NCBI GenBank assembly: GCA_900544875.1
Contig: UQWS01000019.1
Location: 1 to 32,582 of the forward strand
DNA: 32,582 bases
Reading direction: 5' to 3'
Source of the DNA: an uncultured Collinsella sp.
GTDB taxonomy: Bacteria; Actinomycetota; Coriobacteriia; Coriobacteriales; Coriobacteriaceae
The stretch's first letter is position 1. Every line of letters starts with the position of its first letter. Below the pieces are notes generated by a model, which was not told where the DNA came from, did no database searches, and worked only from the letters and a program-made list of their open reading frames with translations. The position numbers and the translations under genes are program-made. Shown here piece after piece: positions 23,092 through 30,846 of the stretch.

Positions 23092-24030
23092 ATGACTACC
23101 CATCAGCCGATCGATGTTGCTATTATCGGCGGCGGCCCTGCGGGCTATGCTGCAGCCATTTACGCGGCGCGCGCCAACCTAACGACGACCGTGATTGAGC
23201 AGGGCATGTCGGGCGGACAGATCGCCACGACCAATGAAGTCGAGAACTATCCGGGCATTCCGCTCTTGAGTGGCGCCGAACTCGGCGAGCGTTTTCAGCA
23301 GCATGCAGAGGGCCTGGGAGCGCAGGTCGCATGGAGCATGGTTACGGGTATCGATTACGATGCCGATGCAGCGCTGTTTACAGTGCATCACGACATGGGC
23401 GATACGCTGGCCTCGAGCGTTATCGCTTGCATGGGTGCCACGCCGCGTCCGGTAGGTTTCGCTGGCGAGGATACCTATCGCGGTCGTGGCGTTTCATATT
23501 GCGCAACATGTGACGGCATGTTCTTCCGCGGCAAACAGGTCTTTGTAATCGGTGGTGGCAATTCGGCATGCGAAGAGGCACTGTTCCTGTCAGACATTGC
23601 CAGCAGTGTGACCATCGTGCTGCGCCGCGACCAGTTCCGTGCGCCTGATGGTGTTGTTCAGAAAGTACTCGAAAAGGACAATATTACAGTTAGGTACCAA
23701 ACTAGTATTGTGGAGCTCTCGGGCGAAGCCATGCCAACGACGATCGCCTTTAAGGACAATTCATCCGGGGAAATTCATACCGAGTCATTTGAGCCCGGCT
23801 CTTTCGGCATCTTTGTCTATACCGGGACGCAACCCCATACCGAACTTGTCGAGCATCTAGTCGATCTGGCGCCTGATGGCGGCATTCTGACTGATGAATC
23901 CATGGCGACCCGCACGCCAGGTCTATTTGCCGCTGGCGATATCCGTTCCAAGCGTTTGCGCCAGGTTGTGACCGCGGTTTCTGACGGAGCCATAGCGGCA
24001 ACCAGCGCATACGCATTTCTCCGTGGATAA
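23092..24030 (+). CDS. trxB: Thioredoxin reductase
   Basis: This 312-residue flavoprotein reduces thioredoxin with NADPH. The FAD-binding motif is IIGGGPAGYAAAIYAARA near residue 11, the redox-active pair is C137-x2-C140 in YCATCDGMFF, the NADPH-binding motif is VIGGGNSACEEALFL, and the C-terminal FAD motif is GLFAAGDIR. Length is typical (about 310). The ATG at 23092 follows a strong aggaggt site; the in-frame ATG at 23017 is rejected. The gene has its own terminator. The opposite-strand glycosyltransferase starts 117 bases upstream. Confidence 0.95.
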   Translation: MTTHQPIDVAIIGGGPAGYAAAIYAARANLTTTVIEQGMSGGQIATTNEVENYPGIPLLSGAELGERFQQHAEGLGAQVAWSMVTGIDYDADAALFTVHHDMGDTLASSVIACMGATPRPVGFAGEDTYRGRGVSYCATCDGMFFRGKQVFVIGGGNSACEEALFLSDIASSVTIVLRRDQFRAPDGVVQKVLEKDNITVRYQTSIVELSGEAMPTTIAFKDNSSGEIHTESFEPGSFGIFVYTGTQPHTELVEHLVDLAPDGGILTDESMATRTPGLFAAGDIRSKRLRQVVTAVSDGAIAATSAYAFLRG

Positions 24031-24070
24031 GTACGATAATATATCTTATGTAAGGTTGTTATCTTTTAAC

Positions 24071-24112
24071 AAAGTGGTTGGACGGTGTATCAATGTGCTG
24101 TCCAACCACTTT
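24071..24112 (+). terminator. trxB terminator
   Basis: AAAGTGGTTGGAC (24071-24083) and GTCCAACCACTTT (24100-24112) form a perfect 13-bp stem with a 16-base loop; the stem ends in TTT, followed by tacttgg. It lies 40 bases after the trxB stop. Confidence 0.85.
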
Positions 24113-24183
24113 TACTTGGCGACTATGTGGTATGCAAAACTAGATAACGTAGAATACAATAAATAAATGAACGGAGGATCCTT

Positions 24184-24795
24184 ATGAACCACGCCAAACG
24201 CGTTATCCCGATGTCCGATACATCGGTCAGCATTAAGCCTGAGGATATTCAGCCCACTGTGCTGCCCGATGCATTTATTCAGTCCGATATCGTACGCAAA
24301 CTCAATACGTTGAGTCTGCCGCGCTATGACCAGTTGCCCAATGTGACGCTCTACCGCGACCAGGTCATTGAGTATGTCGCGCTGTGGATGGAGCCGCTGT
24401 CCCTTTGCGTTGAGCAGCCTATCATTACGCCATCGATGATCAATAACTACGTAAAGGTTGGCCTGGTGCCTGCTCCGGTCAAAAAGCAATATGGCCGCGA
24501 GCAAATTGCCCGCCTGATCGCTATCTGCATCTTTAAGCAGGTGCTACCTATTGCTGCGGTGCAGGCACTCTTTAACATTCAGCGTTTGAGCTACGATGCC
24601 CCGACGGCCTTTGATTATGTGGTTGATCAGCTCGAGGCATCGATTCGTTCGGCGTTTTCTGTCGAGCAGACGCCGGTTCCCGATACGGCGCATCAGGTTA
24701 CGCGTGAGTCGCTGCTTGTGCGCAGTGCGGTTTCCTCCTTCGTTTCGAAGGCTTACTTGATGAGCTATCTCAAGTTCAACGGGTTTAATAGCTAG
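24184..24795 (+). CDS. DUF1836 domain protein, putative DNA-binding regulator
   Basis: This 203-residue protein has the DUF1836 core at about residues 80-125: ITPSMINNYVKVGLVPAPVK, YGREQIARLIAICIFKQVL and a following helix. The pattern resembles a MerR-like winged helix, so a DNA-binding role is likely, but no target is known. The N-terminal 50 residues are unrecognised. The ATG follows a ggagg site. A possible -10 (TACAAT, 24155-24160) lies upstream without a clear -35. The gene stands alone between two strong terminators, so it is probably monocistronic. Confidence 0.82.
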   Translation: MNHAKRVIPMSDTSVSIKPEDIQPTVLPDAFIQSDIVRKLNTLSLPRYDQLPNVTLYRDQVIEYVALWMEPLSLCVEQPIITPSMINNYVKVGLVPAPVKKQYGREQIARLIAICIFKQVLPIAAVQALFNIQRLSYDAPTAFDYVVDQLEASIRSAFSVEQTPVPDTAHQVTRESLLVRSAVSSFVSKAYLMSYLKFNGFNS

Positions 24796-24807
24796 CCGAC
24801 GTATAAA

Positions 24808-24854
24808 ACGGGCGGGACAAAGAGCCATCTGTCGCTTTGTCCCGCCCGTATTTT
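24808..24854 (+). terminator. Terminator after the DUF1836 gene
   Basis: ACGGGCGGGACAAAG (24808-24822) pairs perfectly with CTTTGTCCCGCCCGT (24835-24849), followed by atttttgc. It is a 15-bp GC-rich stem with a 12-base loop, placed 13 bases after the stop. An A-rich stretch on the other side makes it a candidate bidirectional terminator for the convergent degV gene. Confidence 0.92.
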
Positions 24855-24868
24855 TGCTTGGTTGGACT

Positions 24869-25735
24869 TTATTTGCCCGAAGCTACGCCCATGCCGTAGC
24901 CGATGATCAGGCCGTGCATCTCGGCATAATAGGAATCCAGGCCGTTGCAGGGCATGATGATGGTCTTGGAGCCGGGCCAATGCTCGACTATGCGGTCAGT
25001 AAGCGCCTGGGCTCCAGCTTCGTTCTCAACATGATCAATGACGACCTCACCGCCCGTAAAGCCCTCGGCTTCCATAGTGTCGATGATCTTGTTGAGCATC
25101 TTCTTTTCGCCGCGCGTGTGCCCGACGAGTTCGATTTTACCGGCCTCACTCGCCGTGCCCAAAATGCGGATATTGAGCTTGTTGGCAATGACGCCGGCTG
25201 CCTTAGGGATACGTCCGGCTTTGGCGAGGTTTTCGTAATTGCACAAGCTGAAGAGGATTTTGCTGTTCTGCTCAAGACTATCGAAGTATGCGCAAGCGTC
25301 CTCGAATGTGACATCCGGATTGCTTGCAAGATAGCGGTCGAACAACAAGAAAATGAGGTCCATTTTGCCGCCAGCTGCGCGTGAATTGACTAGATGAATC
25401 TGCCGGTCGGGCTCCTCGGCAAGAACCATATCGCGAGCCGTGGCTGCCGCGTTGTAGCTGCCCGACACGCCCTCAGAGATCGGCATGCAGATGGTCTTGT
25501 CTGCCAATTTGAAGAGCTCGGCCCACTCCCCTACGCTGGGACAAGCGCTCGAAGAGGCATTCGTCTCCGCCTGAACAGCGCAGTTGAGCTCATGCACATC
25601 GAGCGAAAGGTCATCGACGAATTCACGCTCCCCCACTCGAATTTTGAGGGGCGCAAATGCAAAGGTGGTATGGGGCGCGGTCGGTTGCCAATCGCGGAGG
25701 TTACAGCTTGAATCGGAGATAAGTGCCCAGCTCAT
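24869..25735 (-). CDS. DegV family fatty-acid-binding protein
   Basis: This 288-residue protein is of the DegV family, cytoplasmic proteins that bind a fatty acid and act as FakB-type partners of fatty-acid kinase. Visible features are an N-terminal ISDSSCNL, the acyl-site motif SACPSVGEWAELF (the usual TSQPS-type position), MPISEGVSGSYNAA and the C-terminal VIDHVENEAGAQ and PGSKTIIMP regions. Full length for the family (about 280). The start at 25735 has an aaagga site. No fakA is in the window, so the kinase partner is elsewhere. A good -10 with tandem palindromes lies upstream. Confidence 0.88.
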   Translation of the reverse strand: MSWALISDSSCNLRDWQPTAPHTTFAFAPLKIRVGEREFVDDLSLDVHELNCAVQAETNASSSACPSVGEWAELFKLADKTICMPISEGVSGSYNAAATARDMVLAEEPDRQIHLVNSRAAGGKMDLIFLLFDRYLASNPDVTFEDACAYFDSLEQNSKILFSLCNYENLAKAGRIPKAAGVIANKLNIRILGTASEAGKIELVGHTRGEKKMLNKIIDTMEAEGFTGGEVVIDHVENEAGAQALTDRIVEHWPGSKTIIMPCNGLDSYYAEMHGLIIGYGMGVASGK

Positions 25736-25758
25736 AGAGGGTCCTTTCTAATTGTTCC

Positions 25759-25826
25759 CATTCAATTATAGCCATCTTGCAAATTGAATGTACGGCTATC
25801 TAGTTTTGAATACTAGATAGCTGTAC
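25759..25826. promoter_or_regulatory. Tandem palindromes and -10 element upstream of degV
   Basis: CATTCAATT (25759-25767) and AATTGAATG (25782-25790) are a perfect 9-bp inverted repeat. Directly after it, GTACGGCTATCTAGT (25790-25804) and ACTAGATAGCTGTAC (25812-25826) pair at 14 of 15 positions. On the minus strand a perfect TATAAT -10 (25770-25765) falls inside the first palindrome, which therefore could be the operator of degV. No matching -35 is obvious. Confidence 0.65.
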
Positions 25827-25836
25827 AAGATTAGAG

Positions 25837-25878
25837 AAAAAAAAGAATGGACCTCGCGACTTAAAGCCACGAGGTCCA
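25837..25878 (-). terminator. Terminator after the NlpC/P60 gene (minus strand)
   Basis: On the minus strand TGGACCTCGTGGC pairs with GTCGCGAGGTCCA (eleven matches plus wobble pairs) around TTTAA, followed two bases later by CTTTTTTTT. It ends the long minus-strand block and isolates degV. Confidence 0.92.
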
Positions 25879-25902
25879 CATTCACACGCTGTGTAAGATG
25901 AC

Positions 25903-27030
25903 TTAATAGCGCACGAAAATGTAGTTATTGTTCATGCCGGCGGCAACGGAGCTGATGATAACACCCGTGTTGTAGTCGGAAGCATGAATCATCTGACCAC
26001 CACCGATGTAAATGCCGGTGTGGTATGAATTGACCACAACGTCACCGGGCTGCGGATCAGACACACGCGTCCAGCCCATAAAGGTACCCGTGGTGCCGAG
26101 GCGGCAATAGCGACCAGTGAGGCAATAGCTAACAAAACCAGAGCAGTCGAAGCTGTTCGGGCCAATTCCGCCCCAGGAATAAGCGCAACCAAGCTTGCTG
26201 TATGCACGCGAGACAACAGAACCGCCATCGACGGACTGGCTCGGAGCAGAAGGCGTCGGAGCCGGAGCAGGCGTGGGGGGCTGCGGCGTCGGAGCAGGTG
26301 CCGGCGTAGGAGCCGGAGTGTTGCCGCCCTGGTTGTTGTTATTGCTGGTCTGGCCACCGTTGTTGGTATTCTCGGTCGTACCGGCAGTCTCGTTGCTCAC
26401 CGTGGCCTTCTCGGCGGTACTTGCGTTGATGCCGGCCTGCAGCGCGGCATTGGCCTCGGCCTCTGCGGCAAGCTCGGCCTGCAGCTGCGAATCCAGGGAG
26501 TTTACGACGTTCTGGGCTTCAGCCTGCTGGGCGTTAAGCTCGTCGACCTTCTTTTGCGTGGTGGCGACGTTCTTCTCCTGCTCGGCCTGCTTATCGGTGA
26601 GCTGCTGCTTAAGCTCCTTGACCTCTTGAATGGTCTGAGCTTGCTTATCGGAAACTTTGCCGTAGTAGAACAAACGGTTAAGCATATCGCTCAGATCATC
26701 GACACCCGTCAAAACCTGAAGCAGGCTCAGACCGCCGGTTTTGTACTCGCCGGCGACATAGGTCGAGAGCTTGGCCTGACCATCGGCGATCTCCTGCTGC
26801 TTTTGCGTGATCTCGCCAGCAGTCTGATCAAGCGCCTGCGTCTGCGTTGCGAGCTCATCGTAAATCTGCTGGGTTTGGGTACCGATCTGCTCGAGCTTCG
26901 TACGAGCAGCGGCAAGGTCGGATGCGGTATCGGCGTAGGCAGGAGCCGCGAGGCCCAAGCCCAAAACACAAGCGAGGGTTGCCGTAGCAGCGCAGCGTGC
27001 CATGTTTTTATGCGTGTTTGCTGTGCGCAT
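25903..27030 (-). CDS. Secreted NlpC/P60 peptidoglycan endopeptidase with coiled coil
   Basis: This 375-residue secreted cell-wall hydrolase starts with a signal peptide (1-33, cleavage after APAYA). A long coiled-coil region follows (about 35-205, rich in Gln/Ala/Glu) of the PcsB/RipA/CwlO type, then an Asn/Gly/Thr stretch and a Pro/Ala/Thr linker (TPAPTPAPAPTP). The NlpC/P60 domain covers about 268-375, with catalytic Cys C296 in FDCSGFVSYC, His H337 in SYHTGIYIG and a third residue near H349. Such enzymes cut peptide stems in peptidoglycan during cell separation. A gaaaggaag site precedes the ATG. Only 32 bases separate it from apt, so it may share the upstream transcript; a strong terminator follows. 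Confidence 0.93.
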   Translation of the reverse strand: MRTANTHKNMARCAATATLACVLGLGLAAPAYADTASDLAAARTKLEQIGTQTQQIYDELATQTQALDQTAGEITQKQQEIADGQAKLSTYVAGEYKTGGLSLLQVLTGVDDLSDMLNRLFYYGKVSDKQAQTIQEVKELKQQLTDKQAEQEKNVATTQKKVDELNAQQAEAQNVVNSLDSQLQAELAAEAEANAALQAGINASTAEKATVSNETAGTTENTNNGGQTSNNNNQGGNTPAPTPAPAPTPQPPTPAPAPTPSAPSQSVDGGSVVSRAYSKLGCAYSWGGIGPNSFDCSGFVSYCLTGRYCRLGTTGTFMGWTRVSDPQPGDVVVNSYHTGIYIGGGQMIHASDYNTGVIISSVAAGMNNNYIFVRY

Positions 27031-27062
27031 GTAGCTTCCTTTCCAGTAACTAAGGGTAACGG

Positions 27063-27593
27063 CTAGTCCACCGTCACCAGGCTAAAGAGCTCCACATCGT
27101 CATCAGACGGCGTGAGCTTCTCGCGCGGGTTGAGAAACGCAAGCTCAAGGATACAACCGTAACCGATAAGCTTTGCGCCCATATCTCGCACCAGTTTACC
27201 TGTTGCCTCGACGGTTCCGCCCGTCGCGACCAAGTCGTCCAGAATCAACACGGTATCTTTAGAGCTGATAGCGTCGGCATGGATCTCAATGGAATCCGTT
27301 CCGTATTCGAGCTCATAGCTCTGGCTCACCGTCTTGCGGGGTAGCTTGCCCGGTTTACGTGCGGGAACAAAGCCGGCACCAAGGGCCACAGCCACCGGTA
27401 CGCCAACCATAAAGCCGCGAGCCTCGGGACCCACGACCTTGGTGATCTCCATGCCGGCAAAGTGCTCGGCGAGGGCATCGGTCATGGCTTTGAGCGCCTC
27501 GGGATTGCCAAAGAGCGGCGTGATGTCTTTAAAGACGACTCCGGGCTCGGGATAGTCGGGGATGTCGACGATTTGAGATTCGAAGTCGTACAT
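27063..27593 (-). CDS. apt: Adenine phosphoribosyltransferase
   Basis: This 176-residue purine-salvage enzyme makes AMP from adenine and PRPP. The PRPP-binding motif is VLILDDLVATGGT (115-127), and the family start DYPEPGVVFKDITPLF, GPEARGF and the flexible loop with LPRK, SYELEYG follow the standard order. Start at 27593 (MYDFES) is chosen because gaaaggt lies seven bases upstream; five more codons to a TTG at 27608 include that site. It lies between a MerR-type regulator and the NlpC/P60 gene on the same strand with short gaps. Confidence 0.96.
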   Translation of the reverse strand: MYDFESQIVDIPDYPEPGVVFKDITPLFGNPEALKAMTDALAEHFAGMEITKVVGPEARGFMVGVPVAVALGAGFVPARKPGKLPRKTVSQSYELEYGTDSIEIHADAISSKDTVLILDDLVATGGTVEATGKLVRDMGAKLIGYGCILELAFLNPREKLTPSDDDVELFSLVTVD

Positions 27594-27633
27594 TGCATGA
27601 CCTTTCAATGGGTTGCCGAAATATCAACAGCGG

Positions 27634-28512
27634 TTATTTGCCCGCGGTGACGGTGCCGGATTGCGAAGGGGCGACGACCTTGAGCGGCTTTACGAGAGAA
27701 TCCTCGTGCGAAGCCGGTGCGGCAGTTTCTTCGTTTTTGGCCTTGGTGGATTCGGAGCGAGCGATTTCCTCATCGAGTGCATCGATGTCGGCGTCCTCGA
27801 CCACGGCGTTGAGCGACTCAAAAACGCGGTTCTTGAGCAGCGCAGTGTGCACACCCTCCGTCAGGTCGTGAAGCTTCTTAAACGCACGCTCGAGCTTGGC
27901 GTCGCGCTCGTCATCAGAAGTATCCATGCCGAGCATGCTCACGAGCACCTGCTCAAACATCGAGGACTCGCGGTTGGCGGAAGACACGTACTGACGCAGG
28001 TTGCGGGGCTCGATATGGAAGCGTGACAGCTCGGAGCAGTAACGGATGATCGGAAAATCGCGACCATCGACGAGCTCACGATTCTGCGGACTCTTGATGA
28101 TGCGAATGAGGTCGTTCTCGGCGAGCGAGCGGATAAACGAAATCTCGACGCCCAACATATCGGGAATGGTCTCGATGGGATGCAGCTTTTGTTTGGTCTC
28201 CTTGGGCTCCGTCTTAAGCGGAACATCGGACAGCAAGCCCACCTCGTAGGCGAGCGTTGACAGGTCCGTGGCGTTTTCCAAGCGCTGCTTAATCACGTTG
28301 AGCGGCATGTAGCGGGTCTTCTGCAAGTGCAGGATGACCTCCAGGCGATCAACGTCTTCCTTAGAGTACTGACGGTATCCCTTAGGCGTACGATGAGGGG
28401 TAATGAGCCCCTCATCTTCTAGAAATCTAATTTTTGAGTTCGAAAGATCGGGGTATGCGCCTCGAAGAAGGTTGACGACTTGGCCGATACTCAGATAGTT
28501 GCGTTCGGCCAT
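27634..28512 (-). CDS. MerR-family regulator, FtsR/Rv1828-like
   Basis: This 292-residue protein has an N-terminal MerR HTH (about 5-72: SIGQVVNLL, SKIRFLEDEGLITPHRTPKG, YRQYSKEDVDRLEVIL). A second winged-helix-like region (about 110-180) and an acidic, Ala/Thr/Ser-rich tail follow. A MerR protein directly after a GarA-like FHA gene matches Rv1827-Rv1828 of mycobacteria; the corynebacterial homologue FtsR activates ftsZ. Here the order FHA then MerR is conserved with a three-base gap, so FtsR-like control of division is a reasonable inference. Two domains and length are compatible, but no target site is seen in the window. Confidence 0.82.
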   Translation of the reverse strand: MAERNYLSIGQVVNLLRGAYPDLSNSKIRFLEDEGLITPHRTPKGYRQYSKEDVDRLEVILHLQKTRYMPLNVIKQRLENATDLSTLAYEVGLLSDVPLKTEPKETKQKLHPIETIPDMLGVEISFIRSLAENDLIRIIKSPQNRELVDGRDFPIIRYCSELSRFHIEPRNLRQYVSSANRESSMFEQVLVSMLGMDTSDDERDAKLERAFKKLHDLTEGVHTALLKNRVFESLNAVVEDADIDALDEEIARSESTKAKNEETAAPASHEDSLVKPLKVVAPSQSGTVTAGK

Positions 28513-28515
28513 GCC

Positions 28516-28950
28516 CTACTCACCGGTTTCGATGCGCTCCGGCGTGCTCTCGTGGTAGATGAGCGTAAACGTACCGATCTGGACGGAAGAACCATCGTGC
28601 AGCGGGGCTGCATTGACGATGGCACCGTCGACCCAGGTGCCATTGAGCGAGCCCAGGTCCTCAATGCGAGCGCCGAGGCCCTCGCGAATAATGCGCGCGT
28701 GGCTACGCGAAACGGTCATGTCATTGAGGAAGATGCCGTTCGCAGGATCGCGGCCGATGGTGGTCACGTCGTCCTCGAGCTCAAAGGCGGCACCAGTCTG
28801 CGGACCCTTGACGATGGACAGAACGGGGGCGGTGATGCGCACGTTGGCCATGAGGTCGGGAACGGTGACGTCGCTTGAAGGCACGCGGAATACGCAGGTA
28901 GCGTCAGCAGTCTTATCATTCTGAGGCATATTGTTAACCATGTTGTCCAT
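28516..28950 (-). CDS. FHA-domain protein, GarA-like
   Basis: This 144-residue protein has one FHA domain (about 45-138) with the phosphothreonine-binding pattern TIGRDPANGIFLNDMTVSR, SHARI and DLGSLNGTWVDG, close to mycobacterial GarA/Odhl. Those proteins inhibit 2-oxoglutarate dehydrogenase and related enzymes and are switched off by Thr phosphorylation in an N-terminal ETT motif. Here the equivalent stretch appears to be DATCVF (T18), so only one of the two Thr is kept. Start at 28950 (MDNMVNN) has AGGGG upstream; 11 more residues to a TTG at 28983 are rejected. It is directly upstream of the MerR-type gene. Confidence 0.85.
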   Translation of the reverse strand: MDNMVNNMPQNDKTADATCVFRVPSSDVTVPDLMANVRITAPVLSIVKGPQTGAAFELEDDVTTIGRDPANGIFLNDMTVSRSHARIIREGLGARIEDLGSLNGTWVDGAIVNAAPLHDGSSVQIGTFTLIYHESTPERIETGE

Positions 28951-29016
28951 GACAACCCCTAACTTATCGCGGACGTGCCGCAAATAATGAACCGTACGTA
29001 ATCATACCCCAACGAA

Positions 29017-29721
29017 TCAGTCTTCGATTTCAGGGTTCAGAAAGTCGATGTCCTCGTCCTCGGGATGCGCGAGAGCCTGTTTAATGGCCACTCCGCCCTT
29101 AATGGAATAGATGACAGCCGTGAGCATGGAGAAGATCACGCCGCCGTACACAAAGAAGATGCCGAGGGGCACCGAGCTTCCGTTGAGGCCCGGGAAGGCC
29201 GTAAGGGTTGAAGGTAAAAGATGCAGGCCGTCAATAACGGGGAACCCGAGCAGCATGAGCGAGAAGCCGGTCATGAGCAGTGCAGTGGCAATCTTTCCGG
29301 GAAAGACGACATCGATGGGGCGACGGTGATAATGACGAACGATAAGCGTGCCGATGCCCAGATAGATGTCGCGGCCAATAATGAGCACGCAGACCCAGAT
29401 GGGCAGCTCTCCGCGGACCACCAGCCCAAGTACGCCGGTGAACAGCAGCGCACGGTCGCAGATGGGATCCATGACCTTGCCGAGCCACGAGACCGTCTTG
29501 GTAATGCGGGCGATCTGACCGTCCATCCAGTCGGTAGAGGCGGCAACGGCGTAGATAACGATGGCGATGACGCGGTTGTTATCCGTCACAAACAGGTACA
29601 GAAATACCAGGGTGAGGATCAGGCGCGTAAAGGTGATGAAATTGGAGATCGTAAAGATCTTATTCGACGGGTAATCGGAAGTGCCGATAAGCTCCTTTTT
29701 GATCTTCTTTTTGATGCCCAC
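29017..29721 (-). CDS. Second CDP-alcohol phosphatidyltransferase
   Basis: This 234-residue membrane enzyme has the complete CDP-alcohol phosphotransferase motif: D64, D67-G68, A71-R72, G81, D85 and D89 (STDWMDGQIARI, GKVMDPICDR). Five or six hydrophobic helices are visible, and the C-terminus is acidic. Linkage to GarA-like and FtsR-like genes parallels pgsA2 (Rv1822) in mycobacteria. The alcohol acceptor (glycerol-P, inositol-P or PG for cardiolipin) cannot be told. The GTG at 29721 is chosen: gggggag lies five bases upstream and a promoter is predicted between it and the in-frame ATG at 29847. A basic cluster (KKKIKKE) follows the start. Confidence 0.85.
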   Translation of the reverse strand: MGIKKKIKKELIGTSDYPSNKIFTISNFITFTRLILTLVFLYLFVTDNNRVIAIVIYAVAASTDWMDGQIARITKTVSWLGKVMDPICDRALLFTGVLGLVVRGELPIWVCVLIIGRDIYLGIGTLIVRHYHRRPIDVVFPGKIATALLMTGFSLMLLGFPVIDGLHLLPSTLTAFPGLNGSSVPLGIFFVYGGVIFSMLTAVIYSIKGGVAIKQALAHPEDEDIDFLNPEIED

Positions 29722-29757
29722 AGGACTCCCCCGCTGGTTAACGACAAAACTTTCGAT

Positions 29758-29786
29758 ACTATACCCGTTCCGGCGATGTCTATCCA
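29758..29786 (-). promoter_or_regulatory. Promoter of the minus-strand block starting with the phosphatidyltransferase
   Basis: On the minus strand TATAGT (29763-29758) lies 17 bases after TGGATA (29786-29781). Transcription would start near 29750, about 29 bases before the chosen GTG start. This is inside the longer possible reading frame, which argues against the ATG at 29847. Confidence 0.55.
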
Positions 29787-29849
29787 GCGTAAGCATAGAG
29801 AGTCCAGACATATGGAGGATGCTACTGGGTTGTGCGGGATTCTGCATTT

Positions 29850-29906
29850 GTGTACATCAGCCTCTAAATATGACATTTTTCGGCATCTTTGATGGCTGAT
29901 GTACAC
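29850..29906. repeat. 13-bp perfect inverted repeat upstream of both divergent operons
   Basis: GTGTACATCAGCC (29850-29862) and GGCTGATGTACAC (29894-29906) are exact complements with a 31-base AT-rich spacer. It could be a long stem, a two-site operator or the ends of a small repeat. I do not recognise it. Confidence 0.75.
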
Positions 29907-30117
29907 GTTTTGATTCGGTGATTACATCGATCGGGAAAGTTGTTGCCTTAAGCAAATTAATCATGATGTGCGGGTCGAGAAGGGTTGACGCTAAAAGAAC
30001 CCAACGGCCGTTACGGCTTCGTTAGAAACGCGCCCCACCATGGATGGTGAACCCGAAAGGTAAGACGCGGGGGCACGGTGAATCGGCCCGCGCGCCCGGA
30101 AGAGAAAGGATAAACCC

Positions 30118-30846
30118 ATGGGTTACATGCTCGAGACGCGCGGGCTCACCAAGCGCTTCGGCCGCGGCGACCAGGCGCAGGACGCCGTGGCCGACGTGAG
30201 CCTTCATATCCGCGAGGGCGAGGTGTACGGGCTGCTCGGTCCCAACGGCGCCGGCAAGTCGACAACGCTCAAGATGATCTGCGGGATGCTGCGGCCGACG
30301 GCCGGGGAGATCCTCTTTGCCGGGCACGCCTGGCGCCGCGAGGACCTCTACGCAATCGGCAGCCTCATCGAGGAGGCGCCGCTCTACCCCAACCTCACCG
30401 CGCGCGAGAACCTGCGCGTGCGCACCACGCTGCTGGGCCTTCCCGAGAGCCGCATAGATGAGGTGCTCGCCGCCGTGGACCTCGCGGACACCGGGAAGAA
30501 GCGCGCCGGGCGCTTCTCGATGGGCATGCGGCAGCGCCTGGGGCTCGCACTGGCGCTGATCGCCCGGCCACGCCTGCTCGTGCTCGACGAGCCCACCAAC
30601 GGCCTCGACCCCATCGGCATCGAGGAGCTGCGCGACCAGATCCGCGGCTTCGCGGCGGCGGGTACGACGGTGATCGTCTCGAGCCACATCCTCTCCGAGG
30701 TGCAGCAGATGGCGGACACCATCGGCATCATCTGCGGGGGGCGCCTCGCCTACGAGGATGCGCTTCGTCCCGGGCAGGACCTCGAGGAACTCTTCATGAG
30801 CTTCTGTCGGGAAGGGCGACGAGCGCGCGGGGAGGTGGCGGCATGA
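30118..30846 (+). CDS. Lantibiotic-protection type ABC transporter, ATP-binding subunit (LanF/MutF-like)
   Basis: This 242-residue ATPase energises two small permeases encoded next. Walker A is GPNGAGKST (41-49). In place of the usual Q-loop Gln is Glu (GSLIEEAPLYPNLT, E85/E86), the E-loop known from LanF proteins. The signature region is RFSMGMRQRLG, a departure from LSGGQ seen in this family, and Walker B is LLVLDEPTNGLDP (153-165). LanFEG transporters expel lantibiotics from the membrane as self-protection or resistance. The ATG has agaaagga upstream. It overlaps the first permease by four bases (ATGA). Very GC-rich codon use differs from genes to the left, suggesting acquisition. Confidence 0.9.
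   Translation: MGYMLETRGLTKRFGRGDQAQDAVADVSLHIREGEVYGLLGPNGAGKSTTLKMICGMLRPTAGEILFAGHAWRREDLYAIGSLIEEAPLYPNLTARENLRVRTTLLGLPESRIDEVLAAVDLADTGKKRAGRFSMGMRQRLGLALALIARPRLLVLDEPTNGLDPIGIEELRDQIRGFAAAGTTVIVSSHILSEVQQMADTIGIICGGRLAYEDALRPGQDLEELFMSFCREGRRARGEVAA

Larger units (their letters stand above)
29722..30117. other. Intergenic region between the phosphatidyltransferase and the ABC operon
   Basis: No gene was found in these 396 bases. They hold the minus-strand promoter, the 13-bp inverted repeat, a possible -35 (TTGACG, 29986-29991) for the ABC operon without a good -10, an AACGGCCGTT palindrome (30003-30012) and a CACCAT-GG-ATGGTG palindrome (30036-30049). Base composition changes from mixed to strongly GC-rich around 30000-30060. 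Confidence 0.6.

Noticed and set aside
26238..26345. Repetitive GC-rich stretch considered as a CRISPR or minisatellite
   Set aside because: It is the Pro/Ala/Thr linker of the NlpC/P60 protein and stays in frame.
29722..29847. N-terminal extension of the second phosphatidyltransferase to ATG 29847
   Set aside because: A promoter lies inside the extension and the GTG at 29721 has a strong binding site.
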